Source of the DNA: Microtetraspora sp. NBRC 13810
GTDB taxonomy: Bacteria > Actinomycetota > Actinomycetes > Streptosporangiales > Streptosporangiaceae
Assembly: GCF_030268685.1 (NCBI RefSeq)
Contig: NZ_BSRQ01000003.1
Location: 410,598 to 474,597 of the forward strand
DNA: 64,000 nt
Reading direction: 5' to 3'
How positions within the stretch are numbered: position 1 is the first letter of the stretch; each line of letters starts with the position of its first letter. Positions 28,474-36,590 of the stretch are shown piece by piece. The notes under the pieces are model-generated. The model was not told where the DNA came from. It ran no database searches and saw nothing but the letters and a program-made list of their open reading frames with translations. The position numbers were made by a program, and so were the translations under genes.

Positions 28474-29389
28474 GGCGGATCCTCGGGTCGAGCACGCCGT
28501 AGAGCAGGTCCACGACCAGGTTGGCCCCGATGAAGATCATCACGAGCACGGTCACGATGCCGACCACGACCGGGCCCTCCTGGAGCTGGATCGACTGGAA
28601 GACCTGCTGGCCGATGCCGGGCAGGTTGAAGATGCCCTCGGTGACCACCGCGCCGGCCATCAGGTTGCCGAAGTCGACGCCGAGGTAGGTCACCACCGGG
28701 ATCAGCGAGTTGCGCAGGGCGTGCGTGCCGATCACCCGGCGCCGCCGCATGCCCTTGGCCCTCGCGGTGCGCACGTAGTCGGCCCGCAGGTGCTCGGCGA
28801 GGCTGGTGCGGGTGAGCCGGGCGACGTAGGCGAGGCTGAAGGAGCCGAGCACCATGCCGGGCAGCAGATAGCTCATGGGCCACCCGTCGTCGGTGCCCGC
28901 CGTCGGGAACAGGCCCAGGTTGAGCCCGAGCACGATCTGGGCGGTGTACCCGACGACGAACACCGGCACCGCGATGACGAACGTGGTGCCGGCCAGCACG
29001 GCGGTGTCCACCAGCCCGCCCCGGCGCAGCGCGGCGACGACGCCGAGCGCGATGCCGACGACCAGCTCGAAGGCCCAGGCGGTGAGCCCGAGTTGCAGGG
29101 TCACCCCCCAGCGGCCCGCGAGCAGCTCGCTGACCTGCTGCCCGGTGAAGGTCTGGCCGAGGTCGCCCTGGAACAGCCCCAGCATGTAGAGGCCGTACTG
29201 CACGAGGAGCGGGTCGTTGAGGTTGTAGCGCTCGCGAAGCGTGTGCAGGACCTCGTCGGGGACGGGCTTGTCGCCGGCGAGCGCCAGGATCGGGTCGCCC
29301 GGTAGCACGAACACCATCGCGTAGATCAGGAACGTGGTCGCGACGAAGACCGGTACGGCCTGGGCCAGGCGCTGCGCGGCGTATCTCAT
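28466..29389 (-). CDS. Dipeptide/oligopeptide ABC transporter permease (DppB type)
   Basis: A 307-residue permease starting MRYAAQRLAQAVPVFVATTFLIYAMVFVLPGDP, the standard DppB N-terminus. The EAA loop is DYVRTARAKGMRRRRVIGTHALRNSLIPV, and the C-terminus is VDLLYGVLDPRIRRG. It forms the channel with the DppC-type protein. It starts 7 bp after the binding-protein stop, and the following permease overlaps it by 8 bp, a compact operon. Confidence 0.94.
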   Translation of the reverse strand: MRYAAQRLAQAVPVFVATTFLIYAMVFVLPGDPILALAGDKPVPDEVLHTLRERYNLNDPLLVQYGLYMLGLFQGDLGQTFTGQQVSELLAGRWGVTLQLGLTAWAFELVVGIALGVVAALRRGGLVDTAVLAGTTFVIAVPVFVVGYTAQIVLGLNLGLFPTAGTDDGWPMSYLLPGMVLGSFSLAYVARLTRTSLAEHLRADYVRTARAKGMRRRRVIGTHALRNSLIPVVTYLGVDFGNLMAGAVVTEGIFNLPGIGQQVFQSIQLQEGPVVVGIVTVLVMIFIGANLVVDLLYGVLDPRIRRG

Positions 29390-29396
29390 GACGGGC

Positions 29397-31031
29397 TTAC
29401 TTGACCGTGATCAGGTCGAGGTTGGGCTGGTAGGCGTCGATCGCGACTCCGGAGATCTTGTCGGAGTAGCCGGCCTGCTCCTGCCAGTTCCACAGCGGGA
29501 TCATCGGCATCTCGGCCAGTGCGATGTCCTCGGCCTTCTGGTAGAGCGGGACGCTCGCCTCCATCGTGGGCGCCGCGTTGGCCTGGTCGATCAGGTCGAG
29601 GAACTCCTTGTTCTCCCAGCCCATCCGGTTGCCCTCGCCCCACATCGACTCCAGGTAGTTCTGCGGGCTGGGGTAGTCCATCACCCAGTTGTTGCGGAAC
29701 GGGCCGTCCTGCTTGTGCTCGCGGAGCGTGGAGAGGTAGTCGGCGGCCGGGATCTTGCGGAACTGGATGTCGGTGATGCCCAGGTTGTCCTTGAGCTGGT
29801 TGGCGACCGCGGTCATCCACTGCTCATAGCTCGGGTCGGAGTTGGAGAAGTAGAGGTTCAGCGTGCCGGTGAAGCCGCCCGACTGCGTGTAGAGCGCCTT
29901 GGCCTTGGCTGGGTCGTAGACGCACGCCTCGCCGCAGGCGCCCTCCCGGTAGCCCGGCACCAGCGGCGCGACCAGGGACGACATCGGCTTGAAGGCGCCG
30001 TTGAACACGGCCTGCACGATGCCCTGGCGGTCGATCGCCATAGAGATGGCCTTACGCAGGTCGGGGCTGGCGAACCGCTTGTCGAACAGCGGCAGGCCGA
30101 GGTAGTCCATGGTGCCGCTGGCGGTGGCGACGAACCTGTCTCCGAGGAGCTGCCGGGCCTCCGGCGCGCTGGCCGGCGGGATCGTCTGGAGCAGGTCCAC
30201 GTTGCCCGCGCGCAGGTCGGTGTAGGCCGTCTCCCTGCTGGCGTAGATCTTGAAGTCGACGCCGGCGGACTTCGCGGGACGCGGCCCCGCGTACCCGTCG
30301 AACTTCTTCACCTTGATGCGCTGGTTGTGCGCCCACGGGCCGTCGAGCATGAACGGCCCGTTGCCGATCGGCTCGGCGTCGTACGCCTCCGGGTTCTCGA
30401 ACGCGGCCTTGGGCATGGGCGCGAAGCCGGTGTAGGCCAGCGTGATCGGGAACTGGCTGAACGGCTCGGTGAGCGTGACCTCCAGCGTGGTGGGGTCCAC
30501 CACCTTCAGGCCGGTCATCTTGTCGGTGGCCGGCTTGGGCGCCTCCTCCGAACCGTCCGGCGCCTCGGGGTTGAGCGCGTCGTAGCCCTCGATGTTGGCG
30601 AAGTAGTAGTTGTTGGTCCAGGCGTTGGGGCCGTAGGCGGCGGCGTTCCACGCGTCGGCGAAGCTCTCGGCGGTGACCGCCTCGCCGTTGTGGAACTTCT
30701 GCCCCGGCCTGAGCTTGATCGTCCAGATCTTCTGGTCGTCGCTGGTGACCGACTCCGCGGCGCGCATCTGCAGCTTGCCCGTGCCGTCGATGTAGACCAG
30801 CGTGTCGAACACGGACTGGAGCACCGTGATCGAGTAGCTGCTGGACGTGTTGCCGGGGGTCAGGTGGTCGGGCTCGGTCAGCGCGACGGAGAACGTCTTC
30901 GTCCCGCTCGCCGCCCCTCCGCCGTCACCGCCCGGCTCCGCCGAGCCCCCGCACGCGCTCAGCGCCAGCACCGCCGACAGGAGCACGGCGGCGCCTCGCG
31001 TCCTCGTCATGGCCGTCCGAAGGACCGTCAC
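29397..31031 (-). CDS. Peptide-binding lipoprotein of an ABC transporter (family 5 SBP)
   Basis: About 544 residues from GTG 31031, chosen because GAGAGGCGGA lies upstream and the signal peptide is then of normal length. ATG 31010 and ATG 31100 are in frame too. The signal is RTRGAAVLLSAVLALSAC with the lipid-anchored Cys. The mature part matches family 5 substrate-binding proteins: VFDTLVYIDGTGKLQMRAAESV, WTIKLRPGQKFHNGEAVTAESFADAW and MAIDRQGIVQAVFNGAFKPMSSLV. It captures peptides outside the cell for the two permeases. A 20-bp element shared with the peptidase operon lies in its leader. Confidence 0.93.
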   Translation of the reverse strand: MTVLRTAMTRTRGAAVLLSAVLALSACGGSAEPGGDGGGAASGTKTFSVALTEPDHLTPGNTSSSYSITVLQSVFDTLVYIDGTGKLQMRAAESVTSDDQKIWTIKLRPGQKFHNGEAVTAESFADAWNAAAYGPNAWTNNYYFANIEGYDALNPEAPDGSEEAPKPATDKMTGLKVVDPTTLEVTLTEPFSQFPITLAYTGFAPMPKAAFENPEAYDAEPIGNGPFMLDGPWAHNQRIKVKKFDGYAGPRPAKSAGVDFKIYASRETAYTDLRAGNVDLLQTIPPASAPEARQLLGDRFVATASGTMDYLGLPLFDKRFASPDLRKAISMAIDRQGIVQAVFNGAFKPMSSLVAPLVPGYREGACGEACVYDPAKAKALYTQSGGFTGTLNLYFSNSDPSYEQWMTAVANQLKDNLGITDIQFRKIPAADYLSTLREHKQDGPFRNNWVMDYPSPQNYLESMWGEGNRMGWENKEFLDLIDQANAAPTMEASVPLYQKAEDIALAEMPMIPLWNWQEQAGYSDKISGVAIDAYQPNLDLITVK

Positions 31032-31052
31032 TGTATGTCCGCCTCTCCGTAT

Positions 31053-31071
31053 CTCCGGCGTGATGCCGGAG
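31053..31071 (-). promoter_or_regulatory. Small hairpin in the leader of the peptide-binding protein gene
   Basis: CTCCGGC and GCCGGAG form a 7-bp stem around GTGAT, about 20 bases upstream of the GTG start, between the 20-bp element and the ribosome binding site. It may modulate translation or mRNA stability. Confidence 0.4.
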
Positions 31072-31097
31072 AGGGTAAATATCTGGGCAAGGCGAGA

Positions 31098-31117
31098 CAT
31101 CGGAAGGTTTACGTATT
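31098..31117 (-). promoter_or_regulatory. 20-bp conserved element, copy 2 (transporter side)
   Basis: On the minus strand this reads AATACGTAAACCTTCCGATG, identical to 22348-22367. It lies 67 bp upstream of the chosen start of the peptide-binding protein and 52 bp from the start of the divergent LuxR-type regulator. That makes the regulator a natural candidate to bind it. Confidence 0.7.
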
Positions 31118-31169
31118 CCCCGCGCCCGGGCGGCTGCGGCAGGCTTCAGGCTGGGCAGCGAGGAGAGCC

Positions 31170-32156
31170 ATGCTTCCATCGGACCAGATCACTCTGAGCC
31201 CGCACCACCTCCGGGTGTTCGCCGAGGTGGGCTTCCACGTCGCCGGACGCGGCACCGAGGGCGCGATGGCCGCGCTGCGCGGCGTCGTCCCGATGGACGC
31301 CTACGAGTTCGTCGCGTTCGACCCCGCCACCGGCCGGCACCAGAGCCTGGTCAGCGACGGCTACAGCCGGGTCGACGCCGACGCCGCCGAGGAGTACGTC
31401 CGCCTCGACTCCTACCGCGCCGCGATGGCCGCCGGGGAACCGGTCCTCATGGGCTCGCCGGGCACGGAACGCTACTTCCGCCGCCATCTCGAACCGTACG
31501 GCTGGCGTGCCGGGATCACCACGCCGCTCTTCCTCGCGGAGGGCCGCTACACCGGGCTGCTGCACCTCAACGCCCGCGACCCCGGCGCCTTCACCCCGCG
31601 CACCGGCGCGCTGATCGGCGCCGTCTCCCCCACCCTGGCCCACGTCACCGACCTGCGCCGATGCGTGATCGACCCGGTGGGCCTGCCGCCGGGGTTCCAC
31701 GCCGTCGCCTACGACCGGGTCGGCGTCCGCCGCGACGTGGCCGGGCTGCCCCCCTCGGCGGCGATCGCCGCCGAACCGGCGATGGCCGCGCTCGCCAGGG
31801 AGTTCATCGACTCGCGCGAGCTGAACCGGCGCGGGCTGTGGCTCGGCCGGGACGGGGCCTGGCGCGAGGTCCGGCTGCTGCGGGCCGGCGTCGGGTTCCA
31901 GGGGGCGATCCAGGGAGCCGTCATCGCCGAACGGCCGAGCGCCCTGCCGTACGAGCTGACCGCACGGGAGGTGGACGTGCTCACCCAGGTGGCCAGGGGC
32001 GACTCCAACCCGCAGATCGCGGCCACGCTGGTGCTGAGCGTGCGCACGGTGACCACCCACCTGGAGCACATCTTCGCCAAGCTGGGCTGCGACAGCCGTA
32101 CCCGGGTGACCACCAAGGCCCTCGCCGAGGGGCTGTGCCGGCTCGACCTGCCCTGA
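31170..32156 (+). CDS. GAF-like LuxR-family transcriptional regulator
   Basis: A 328-residue protein from ATG 31170, with GAGGAGA upstream. Residues 15-165 look like a GAF-type sensor (MDAYEFVAFDPATGRHQSLVSDGYSRVD, GWRAGITTPLFLAEGRYTGLLHLN). The C-terminal HTH is LTAREVDVLTQVARGDSNPQIAATLVLSVRTVTTHLEHIFAKLG. It is divergent from the peptide transporter operon and so probably controls it, and perhaps the peptidase operon through the shared 20-bp element. The signal is unknown. Confidence 0.88.
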   Translation: MLPSDQITLSPHHLRVFAEVGFHVAGRGTEGAMAALRGVVPMDAYEFVAFDPATGRHQSLVSDGYSRVDADAAEEYVRLDSYRAAMAAGEPVLMGSPGTERYFRRHLEPYGWRAGITTPLFLAEGRYTGLLHLNARDPGAFTPRTGALIGAVSPTLAHVTDLRRCVIDPVGLPPGFHAVAYDRVGVRRDVAGLPPSAAIAAEPAMAALAREFIDSRELNRRGLWLGRDGAWREVRLLRAGVGFQGAIQGAVIAERPSALPYELTAREVDVLTQVARGDSNPQIAATLVLSVRTVTTHLEHIFAKLGCDSRTRVTTKALAEGLCRLDLP

Positions 32157-32160
32157 CCGG

Positions 32161-32619
32161 TCACCCGCCGACGAGTTCGCGGGCCGGGGCCGCGGAGACG
32201 CCGACGAGGTCGAGCGCGAGCTCGAACCACACGCTGTTGGCGCCGGACTCCCTGACCATCCCCCAGCGCCTGGACAGCGCCTCCAGCAGCGGCAGGCCCC
32301 GGCCGCTCACCGCGTGGGCGCCCGCCCGGCAGGCGCACGGCGGACCGGCCGAGCCGCCGTCCTGGACGCAGACCCGGACCACGTCCGCCGAGTAGGTCAC
32401 GGTCAGGGTGAACGACCCGCCGCGCCCGGAGTCGGAGTGCACCACGGCGTTGGTGGCGATCTCACTGGTCAGCAGCACGCAGTCGTCATGCAGGGGATGG
32501 TCGGGGCCGAGCGCGTTCGACACCAGGCGGCGGGCCCGCGCCACCTGGTCCGTCGTCCCGGACAACCGGAAGACCCGGTTGCCGGCCAGACTCGTCCCTG
32601 CGCGCCCCGATGTCGCCAT
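32161..32619 (-). CDS. HATPase-fold anti-sigma-like regulatory protein
   Basis: A 152-residue single-domain GHKL ATPase. The N-box is LTSEIATNAVVHSDS, and the later boxes are VCVQDGG and GRGLPLLEALSRRWG. This resembles the RsbW/SpoIIAB-like regulators that are very numerous in actinomycetes. A cysteine pair (PPCACR) lies beside the lid. No sigma or anti-sigma antagonist gene is adjacent, so its partner is unknown. It is convergent with the LuxR gene, with 4 bp between the stops. Confidence 0.85.
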   Translation of the reverse strand: MATSGRAGTSLAGNRVFRLSGTTDQVARARRLVSNALGPDHPLHDDCVLLTSEIATNAVVHSDSGRGGSFTLTVTYSADVVRVCVQDGGSAGPPCACRAGAHAVSGRGLPLLEALSRRWGMVRESGANSVWFELALDLVGVSAAPARELVGG

Positions 32620-32882
32620 GACCCCTCCGATCCGGTGTGCCGCCTAGTAAGGACGCGGGACGAAGCAGGCAAGATGTCACGGAAAGGTAGGAGTGCGATC
32701 ACCTGGCGGTTAGCCGGCCGCCTGAGCCCGCGCGCGGGCGGCTTCCGGCGCGCCCGACGTGCCGACCGGTGCGCGCGCGGCGCTAGTCTGCGATCTGTCG
32801 GATTCTACGGGAGACTTTCGACCAGGGACGACCGGCCGCGGGAGGCCGTGCCGGGATCGTCCCCCGAGGAGGAGAACCGTTC

Positions 32883-33350
32883 GTGAGCAGCCTGGAAGCG
32901 GTCTGGGTGATGCCCTTCGACGCGCCGGGGGCGGCCGTGGTCACCGGGGTCTTCGACATCCTGCACGTGGGCCATGTGCGGTTCCTGCGCGCCGTCCGCG
33001 CGCGCGGCCTGCCGCTGGTGGTGGGCGTGGAGGACGACGCGAGGGTGCGCGCCTGGAAGGGGCCGGAGCGCCCGCTCAACACCTCGGCGGAGCGCGCCGA
33101 GTTGCTCACGGCGCTGCGTTTCGTGGACGGCGTGTTCATCGTGACCGGCCCGCCCGAGCTGAACCTGCCGGGCGATTACGTGAAGCTGCTGGCGCCGATG
33201 CATCCCGGCGCGCTCGCGCACACGGCGGGCGACCCGCACGCCGCGGGCCGCAGCGCCGCCGCGGACGTGCTCGCCGCCGAGTGCTGGGAGCTGAGCGCGA
33301 TCCCGGGCCGCTCGACCACCCGCATCCTCAACGCGACCAGGCCGGGCTGA
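32883..33350 (+). CDS. Adenylyl/cytidylyltransferase-like nucleotidyltransferase
   Basis: A 155-residue protein starting at GTG 32883, with GAGGAGAA upstream. It has the nucleotidyltransferase signature [21 protein letters not shown] (HxGH) near residues 25-45 and [17 protein letters not shown]. The usual ISSTxIR motif is replaced by GRSTTRI near the end. The family transfers NMP to small phosphates such as glycerol-3-phosphate, ethanolamine phosphate or sugar-1-phosphates; the substrate is unknown. The short length fits a single-domain enzyme. Confidence 0.8.
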   Translation: MSSLEAVWVMPFDAPGAAVVTGVFDILHVGHVRFLRAVRARGLPLVVGVEDDARVRAWKGPERPLNTSAERAELLTALRFVDGVFIVTGPPELNLPGDYVKLLAPMHPGALAHTAGDPHAAGRSAAADVLAAECWELSAIPGRSTTRILNATRPG

Positions 33351-33390
33351 ACGGCCGCCCTCGCGGCCGGTGGGCCGCAGGGGCGGCCGT
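33351..33390. terminator. Bidirectional nested hairpin
   Basis: ACGGCCGCCC (33351-33360) pairs with GGGCGGCCGT (33381-33390), and an inner GCGGCC/GGCCGC pair lies in the loop. It starts at the base after the nucleotidyltransferase stop and ends 5 bp before the stop of the convergent Usp gene. Confidence 0.7.
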
Positions 33391-33394
33391 CGGG

Positions 33395-34243
33395 TCAGCG
33401 CACGACCGCGACCGGGCAGGTCACATTGTGCAGGACGCCGTGGCCGATCGAGCCGAGCACCGCGGAGCGCAGCGTGCCGTGCCCGCGCGTGCCCACCACG
33501 ACCAGGTCGGCCCGCTCGGCCGCCTCGGCGATGAGGGACACCGGGTGGCCGGGCTGCACGGTCGACTCGATGGTCACGCCGGGGGACCGCTCCCGCCAGG
33601 TGGCCAGCGCCTGGCCGATGGACTGCGTCTCGGCGTCCAGCGCGCTCTGCAGCAGGTCGGGGTAGTCCGCCATCGCGGGTGAGATCGGCAGTTGCCAGGC
33701 GGACACCGCGCGCACCCGCGCCCCGCGCCGCCGCGCCTGCTCCACCGCGTACGCCATGGCGATCTCCGCGTGCGGCGACCTGTCGTAGCCGACGACGATC
33801 TCGCCGTGCGCCGGGCCCGGCCGCTCGCGCACGACGACGACCGCGCCGTCCGCGTGCCCGGCCACGCCGAGGCCGACGGAGCCCAGGAGCAGGCCGGCGA
33901 ACCCGCCGTGGCCGCGGCTGCCGAGCACGATCTCGCCCGCGGCCTCCGACTCCGCGATCAGCGTCGGCACCACCGCGCCGCCGAGCGCCTTGGAGACGAC
34001 CTCGACCCCGGGCGCCCGCCGCCGTGCGGCGTCGGCCGCCGCGGCGAGGATCTGCTCGGCCTCCTTGGTCATCACCTCGGCGAACCCGGCCACGTCGGCG
34101 AACGGCGCCTCCAGGCCCACCGGGCCGGTCACGTGCACGATCCGCAGGCCGCGCCCCCACAGCCGCGCCTCCTCCGCCGCCCACTCCACCGCGGCGGTGG
34201 CCGCGTCCGAGCCGTCGGTGGCGGCCACGATCCAGTCACTCAT
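33395..34243 (-). CDS. Universal stress protein with two Usp domains
   Basis: About 282 residues from ATG 34243, with AGGTG 6 bases upstream. Two Usp domains lie at about 3-140 and 145-282. Each begins with a strand and Asp (WIVAATDGSDAATAAVEWA; EIVVGYDRSPHAEIAMAYA) and ends with the ATP-binding loop pattern (VLGSRGHGGFAGLLLGSVGLGVAGHADGAV; VVGTRGHGTLRSAVLGSIGHGVLHNVTCPV). It is probably an ATP-binding stress protein of dormancy or hypoxia responses, as in other actinobacteria. The gap before the next gene (34265-34420) is AT-rich and likely promoter-bearing. Confidence 0.92.
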   Translation of the reverse strand: MSDWIVAATDGSDAATAAVEWAAEEARLWGRGLRIVHVTGPVGLEAPFADVAGFAEVMTKEAEQILAAAADAARRRAPGVEVVSKALGGAVVPTLIAESEAAGEIVLGSRGHGGFAGLLLGSVGLGVAGHADGAVVVVRERPGPAHGEIVVGYDRSPHAEIAMAYAVEQARRRGARVRAVSAWQLPISPAMADYPDLLQSALDAETQSIGQALATWRERSPGVTIESTVQPGHPVSLIAEAAERADLVVVGTRGHGTLRSAVLGSIGHGVLHNVTCPVAVVR

Positions 34244-34495
34244 GATCTGCACCTGCCCCGTCAAAGACGACTGACACCGGTTGTTAAGGAAATGTCAACC
34301 AGTTGGTCCCAAATAACCGAAATCCCTAGCCTTGCCCTGATTTATCCCTATAAATGGAGACAAGTCACATCCACACTGTCTCAGGTGGGGTTGTGAGGGC
34401 ATGACAAGGGGGCTGGTGCGGCGGTGCCGATCCACACGCCGCCGCATCGGCCTCGGAACTCACGACGGGGTACCCGGTTGGCTGGCAGACGCTGG

Positions 34496-34687
34496 ATGGG
34501 CGAGAACGGCGTCGAGGTCGAGAGCACGACCTTGAAGGGCCGCTCGGTCTTCCGCGTGACCAAGGACGACTACTTCGTCGCCTACTGCGCCACGATGGAG
34601 GATGTGGCGACCTTCGTCTCCCCGGACAGCCTGGTCGAGCTGATCGACTTCACCGGCTGGCCCGAGGAGCCGGACACCGGACCGTGA
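34496..34687 (+). CDS. Small conserved protein of unknown function
   Basis: A 63-residue acidic protein from ATG 34496; an in-frame GTG at 34424 would add 24 basic residues. The core VESTTLKGRSVFRVTKDDYFVAYCATMEDVATFVSPDSLVELIDF resembles small actinomycete proteins that end in a 'VDLxxLVE'-type motif. No function is known to me. The codon use and conserved-looking core support it being real. The start is uncertain because no clear ribosome binding site is seen. Confidence 0.55.
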   Translation: MGENGVEVESTTLKGRSVFRVTKDDYFVAYCATMEDVATFVSPDSLVELIDFTGWPEEPDTGP

Positions 34688-34711
34688 CGGGGCCGTGAGG
34701 TCCCGCCCGGA

Positions 34712-35314
34712 TCAGTTCTTCTTGCGCTTCTTGGGCCTGCCGCCCACGCCGCCGAAGATGGCGAGCCCGCGCACGGTGATCACCGGCGCGCCCGGGTCGA
34801 CGGTGTCGCCGCCGGTCACGTCGAAGCCGCCGAAGATGCCGCTTCCCTCGCAGCGCACCTCGGCGCCCGGCGGGATCTTGATCTCCGCGCCGCCGAACAG
34901 CGCGAACACCCGGATCTCCACCTCGCGCGCCTCGAACACGGCGTCGGTCAGGTCGACGTCGAGGCCGCCGAAGATCGCGAGGCCGATGGTCTTGCGGCGG
35001 ACCCGCCACGGCCCGCGCCGCGTGGCACCGCTGAAGATCGCCACGAGCTGGTCGGTGCTCTCCTCGGTGCTCCCCTGCGCATAGTAAGCGGGCCTGGGCG
35101 CCTGGACCCGGTCCACCTGCAGGTCATGGGTGAGCACCTCGAGCTCGCCGACGGTCTTGGCCTGGTAGAGCACGTCGAGCCGCTCGGAGTATTCGGCGTG
35201 GGACAGCTGTCCCGTGCTCAGCGCCTGGCCGAGCAGGTCGGCCACGCTCTCCCGGTTGGCGTCGGAGGCGCGAAGGGACGACGCGGGGTCCCTGGGCTCA
35301 GGGGGGTTCTCCAT
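34712..35314 (-). CDS. DUF1707 protein with LiaF-like C-terminal domain
   Basis: About 200 residues from ATG 35314; ATG 35335 is an alternative. The N-terminal DUF1707 domain has LRASDANRESVADLLGQALSTGQLSHAEYSERLDVLYQAKTVGELEVLTHDL. The C-terminal part is a right-handed repeat of the cell-wall-active-antibiotic-response type (GLAIFGGLDVDLTDAVF, VFALFGGAEIKIPPGAEV, GIFGGFDVTGG). The basic tail GRPKKRKKN may touch membrane or nucleic acid. A TACTAT -10-like box just upstream of 35314 would make a leaderless transcript. It probably senses envelope stress. Confidence 0.85.
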   Translation of the reverse strand: MENPPEPRDPASSLRASDANRESVADLLGQALSTGQLSHAEYSERLDVLYQAKTVGELEVLTHDLQVDRVQAPRPAYYAQGSTEESTDQLVAIFSGATRRGPWRVRRKTIGLAIFGGLDVDLTDAVFEAREVEIRVFALFGGAEIKIPPGAEVRCEGSGIFGGFDVTGGDTVDPGAPVITVRGLAIFGGVGGRPKKRKKN

Positions 35315-35727
35315 GCGTGACACGATAGTACTCATCTCGCGTATGGGACATGACCCGGCCGCAGAGAGCGGCCCCGTGCCCCGCCCAGGCCGGCGTTCAG
35401 CCCCTCCAGCCCCGGGACGCGGCATCCGAGCCGCCCCGAGGACACAACCGCGCAGCCGCCCCGCAGAGCGGGACGCAGCCGCCCGGCGGTGATGGACGCA
35501 GCCGTCCGTCGGTGGAGGACGGCCGGGCCGCCATCCGCCGCGTCCCGGCGACGGCGGGATCCTCCGCCCCGCTCGATCCTCCGCCCCGCTCGTCGGCGCA
35601 CCGGCCCCGGGGGCAGGGGCGGGCCCGCTCCCGGTCGGCGCGTCGTGCCGGGGAAGGCGTGTTCTACTATGTGCCCGCACGTCCGGCGGGCAGGGGCCGC
35701 GGGAGCAGGCTGGAGAATCGAGGGCAC
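35315..35727. other. Gene-free divergent region with a short tandem repeat
   Basis: No convincing gene is seen. The region holds two TACTAT boxes, one read leftward near 35325-35330 and one rightward near 35663, fitting divergent promoters. A perfect 17-bp tandem duplication (GATCCTCCGCCCCGCTC) lies at 35558-35591. Confidence 0.55.
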
Positions 35728-36507
35728 ATGGCGGATACCGACGACCGCGCGGCGTTCTTCACGCTCGACGGCGAGGACCTCGTCCCCGCACCCCTGGCAC
35801 ACAGCCCGTGGTCCCCGGACATGCTACACGGACGGCTGGTCGGCGCGCTGGCGGCGCGGGCGCTGGAGCACGCGCACGCCGAGCCGTCGCTGCACGCCGC
35901 GCGGCTGACCGTGGACCTGTTCCGCAACAGCCCGCTGGTGCCGCTGCGGGTGACGACCACCAGGGTCAGGGACGGCCGGCGGATCCGGGTCGCCGACGCG
36001 GAGGTCTCCGGCCCCCAGGGCACGGTCGGCCGGGCCACCGTGGTCTTCCTGCGCCGCGGCGAGCAGCCGCCGGGCGAGGCGTGGGCGCCCGAGCCGTGGC
36101 GGCTGCCCGAGGTCGGCGAGCCGCCGGCGACCGGAGGCGGCTGGACCCCGCCGTTCGACCTGTGGTGGCCCGGCGAGCGCCTCACCGCGGCCAGGAACAC
36201 CGGCTGGCTGCGCGAGACCCATCCGCTGGTCGAGGGCGAGTCCATCTCCCCTCTGGTACGCGCCGCGCTGGCCGCCGACTTCGCCAGCCCGCTCGTCCAC
36301 CACGGCACCCGCGGCCTGCAGTACATCAACGCCGACTACACCCTCACCCTCAGCAGGCTGCCCCTCGGCGACGTGATCGGGCTGCGCTCCGACGGCCACC
36401 TCAGCGACGAGGGCGTCGCCGTCGGCCAGTGCACCGTCTACGACGCCTCCGGCCCCTTCGGCCACTGCGCGGTCACCGCCGTCGCCAACCCCGGCATGGG
36501 CTCCTGA
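35728..36507 (+). CDS. Acyl-CoA thioesterase-like double-hotdog protein
   Basis: A 259-residue protein from ATG 35728 with a GAGGG-like site upstream. The first hotdog has SPWSPDMLHGRLVGALAARALE (cf. TesB-like 'HGG' helix), AARLTVDLFRNSPLVPLRV and SGPQGTVGRATVVFLRRGE. The second has DFASPLVHHGTRGLQYINADYTLTLSRLPLGDVIGLRSD and SDEGVAVGQCTVYDASGPFGHCAVTAV. This is the layout of actinobacterial TesB-like thioesterases. The acyl-CoA substrate is unknown. Confidence 0.85.
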   Translation: MADTDDRAAFFTLDGEDLVPAPLAHSPWSPDMLHGRLVGALAARALEHAHAEPSLHAARLTVDLFRNSPLVPLRVTTTRVRDGRRIRVADAEVSGPQGTVGRATVVFLRRGEQPPGEAWAPEPWRLPEVGEPPATGGGWTPPFDLWWPGERLTAARNTGWLRETHPLVEGESISPLVRAALAADFASPLVHHGTRGLQYINADYTLTLSRLPLGDVIGLRSDGHLSDEGVAVGQCTVYDASGPFGHCAVTAVANPGMGS

Positions 36508-36590
36508 CGGGCCCACCTCCCGATCACGCGTACCGCGAACAGGCACGGCACCCCGCCTCGGGGCGCGGCGGGATGTGATGGACTCGGGGG

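Noticed and set aside
31010-31100. Peptide-binding protein starting at the ATG inside the 20-bp element
   Set aside because: It would place about 30 polar residues before the signal peptide; GTG 31031 with a good ribosome binding site fits better. Not fully excluded.
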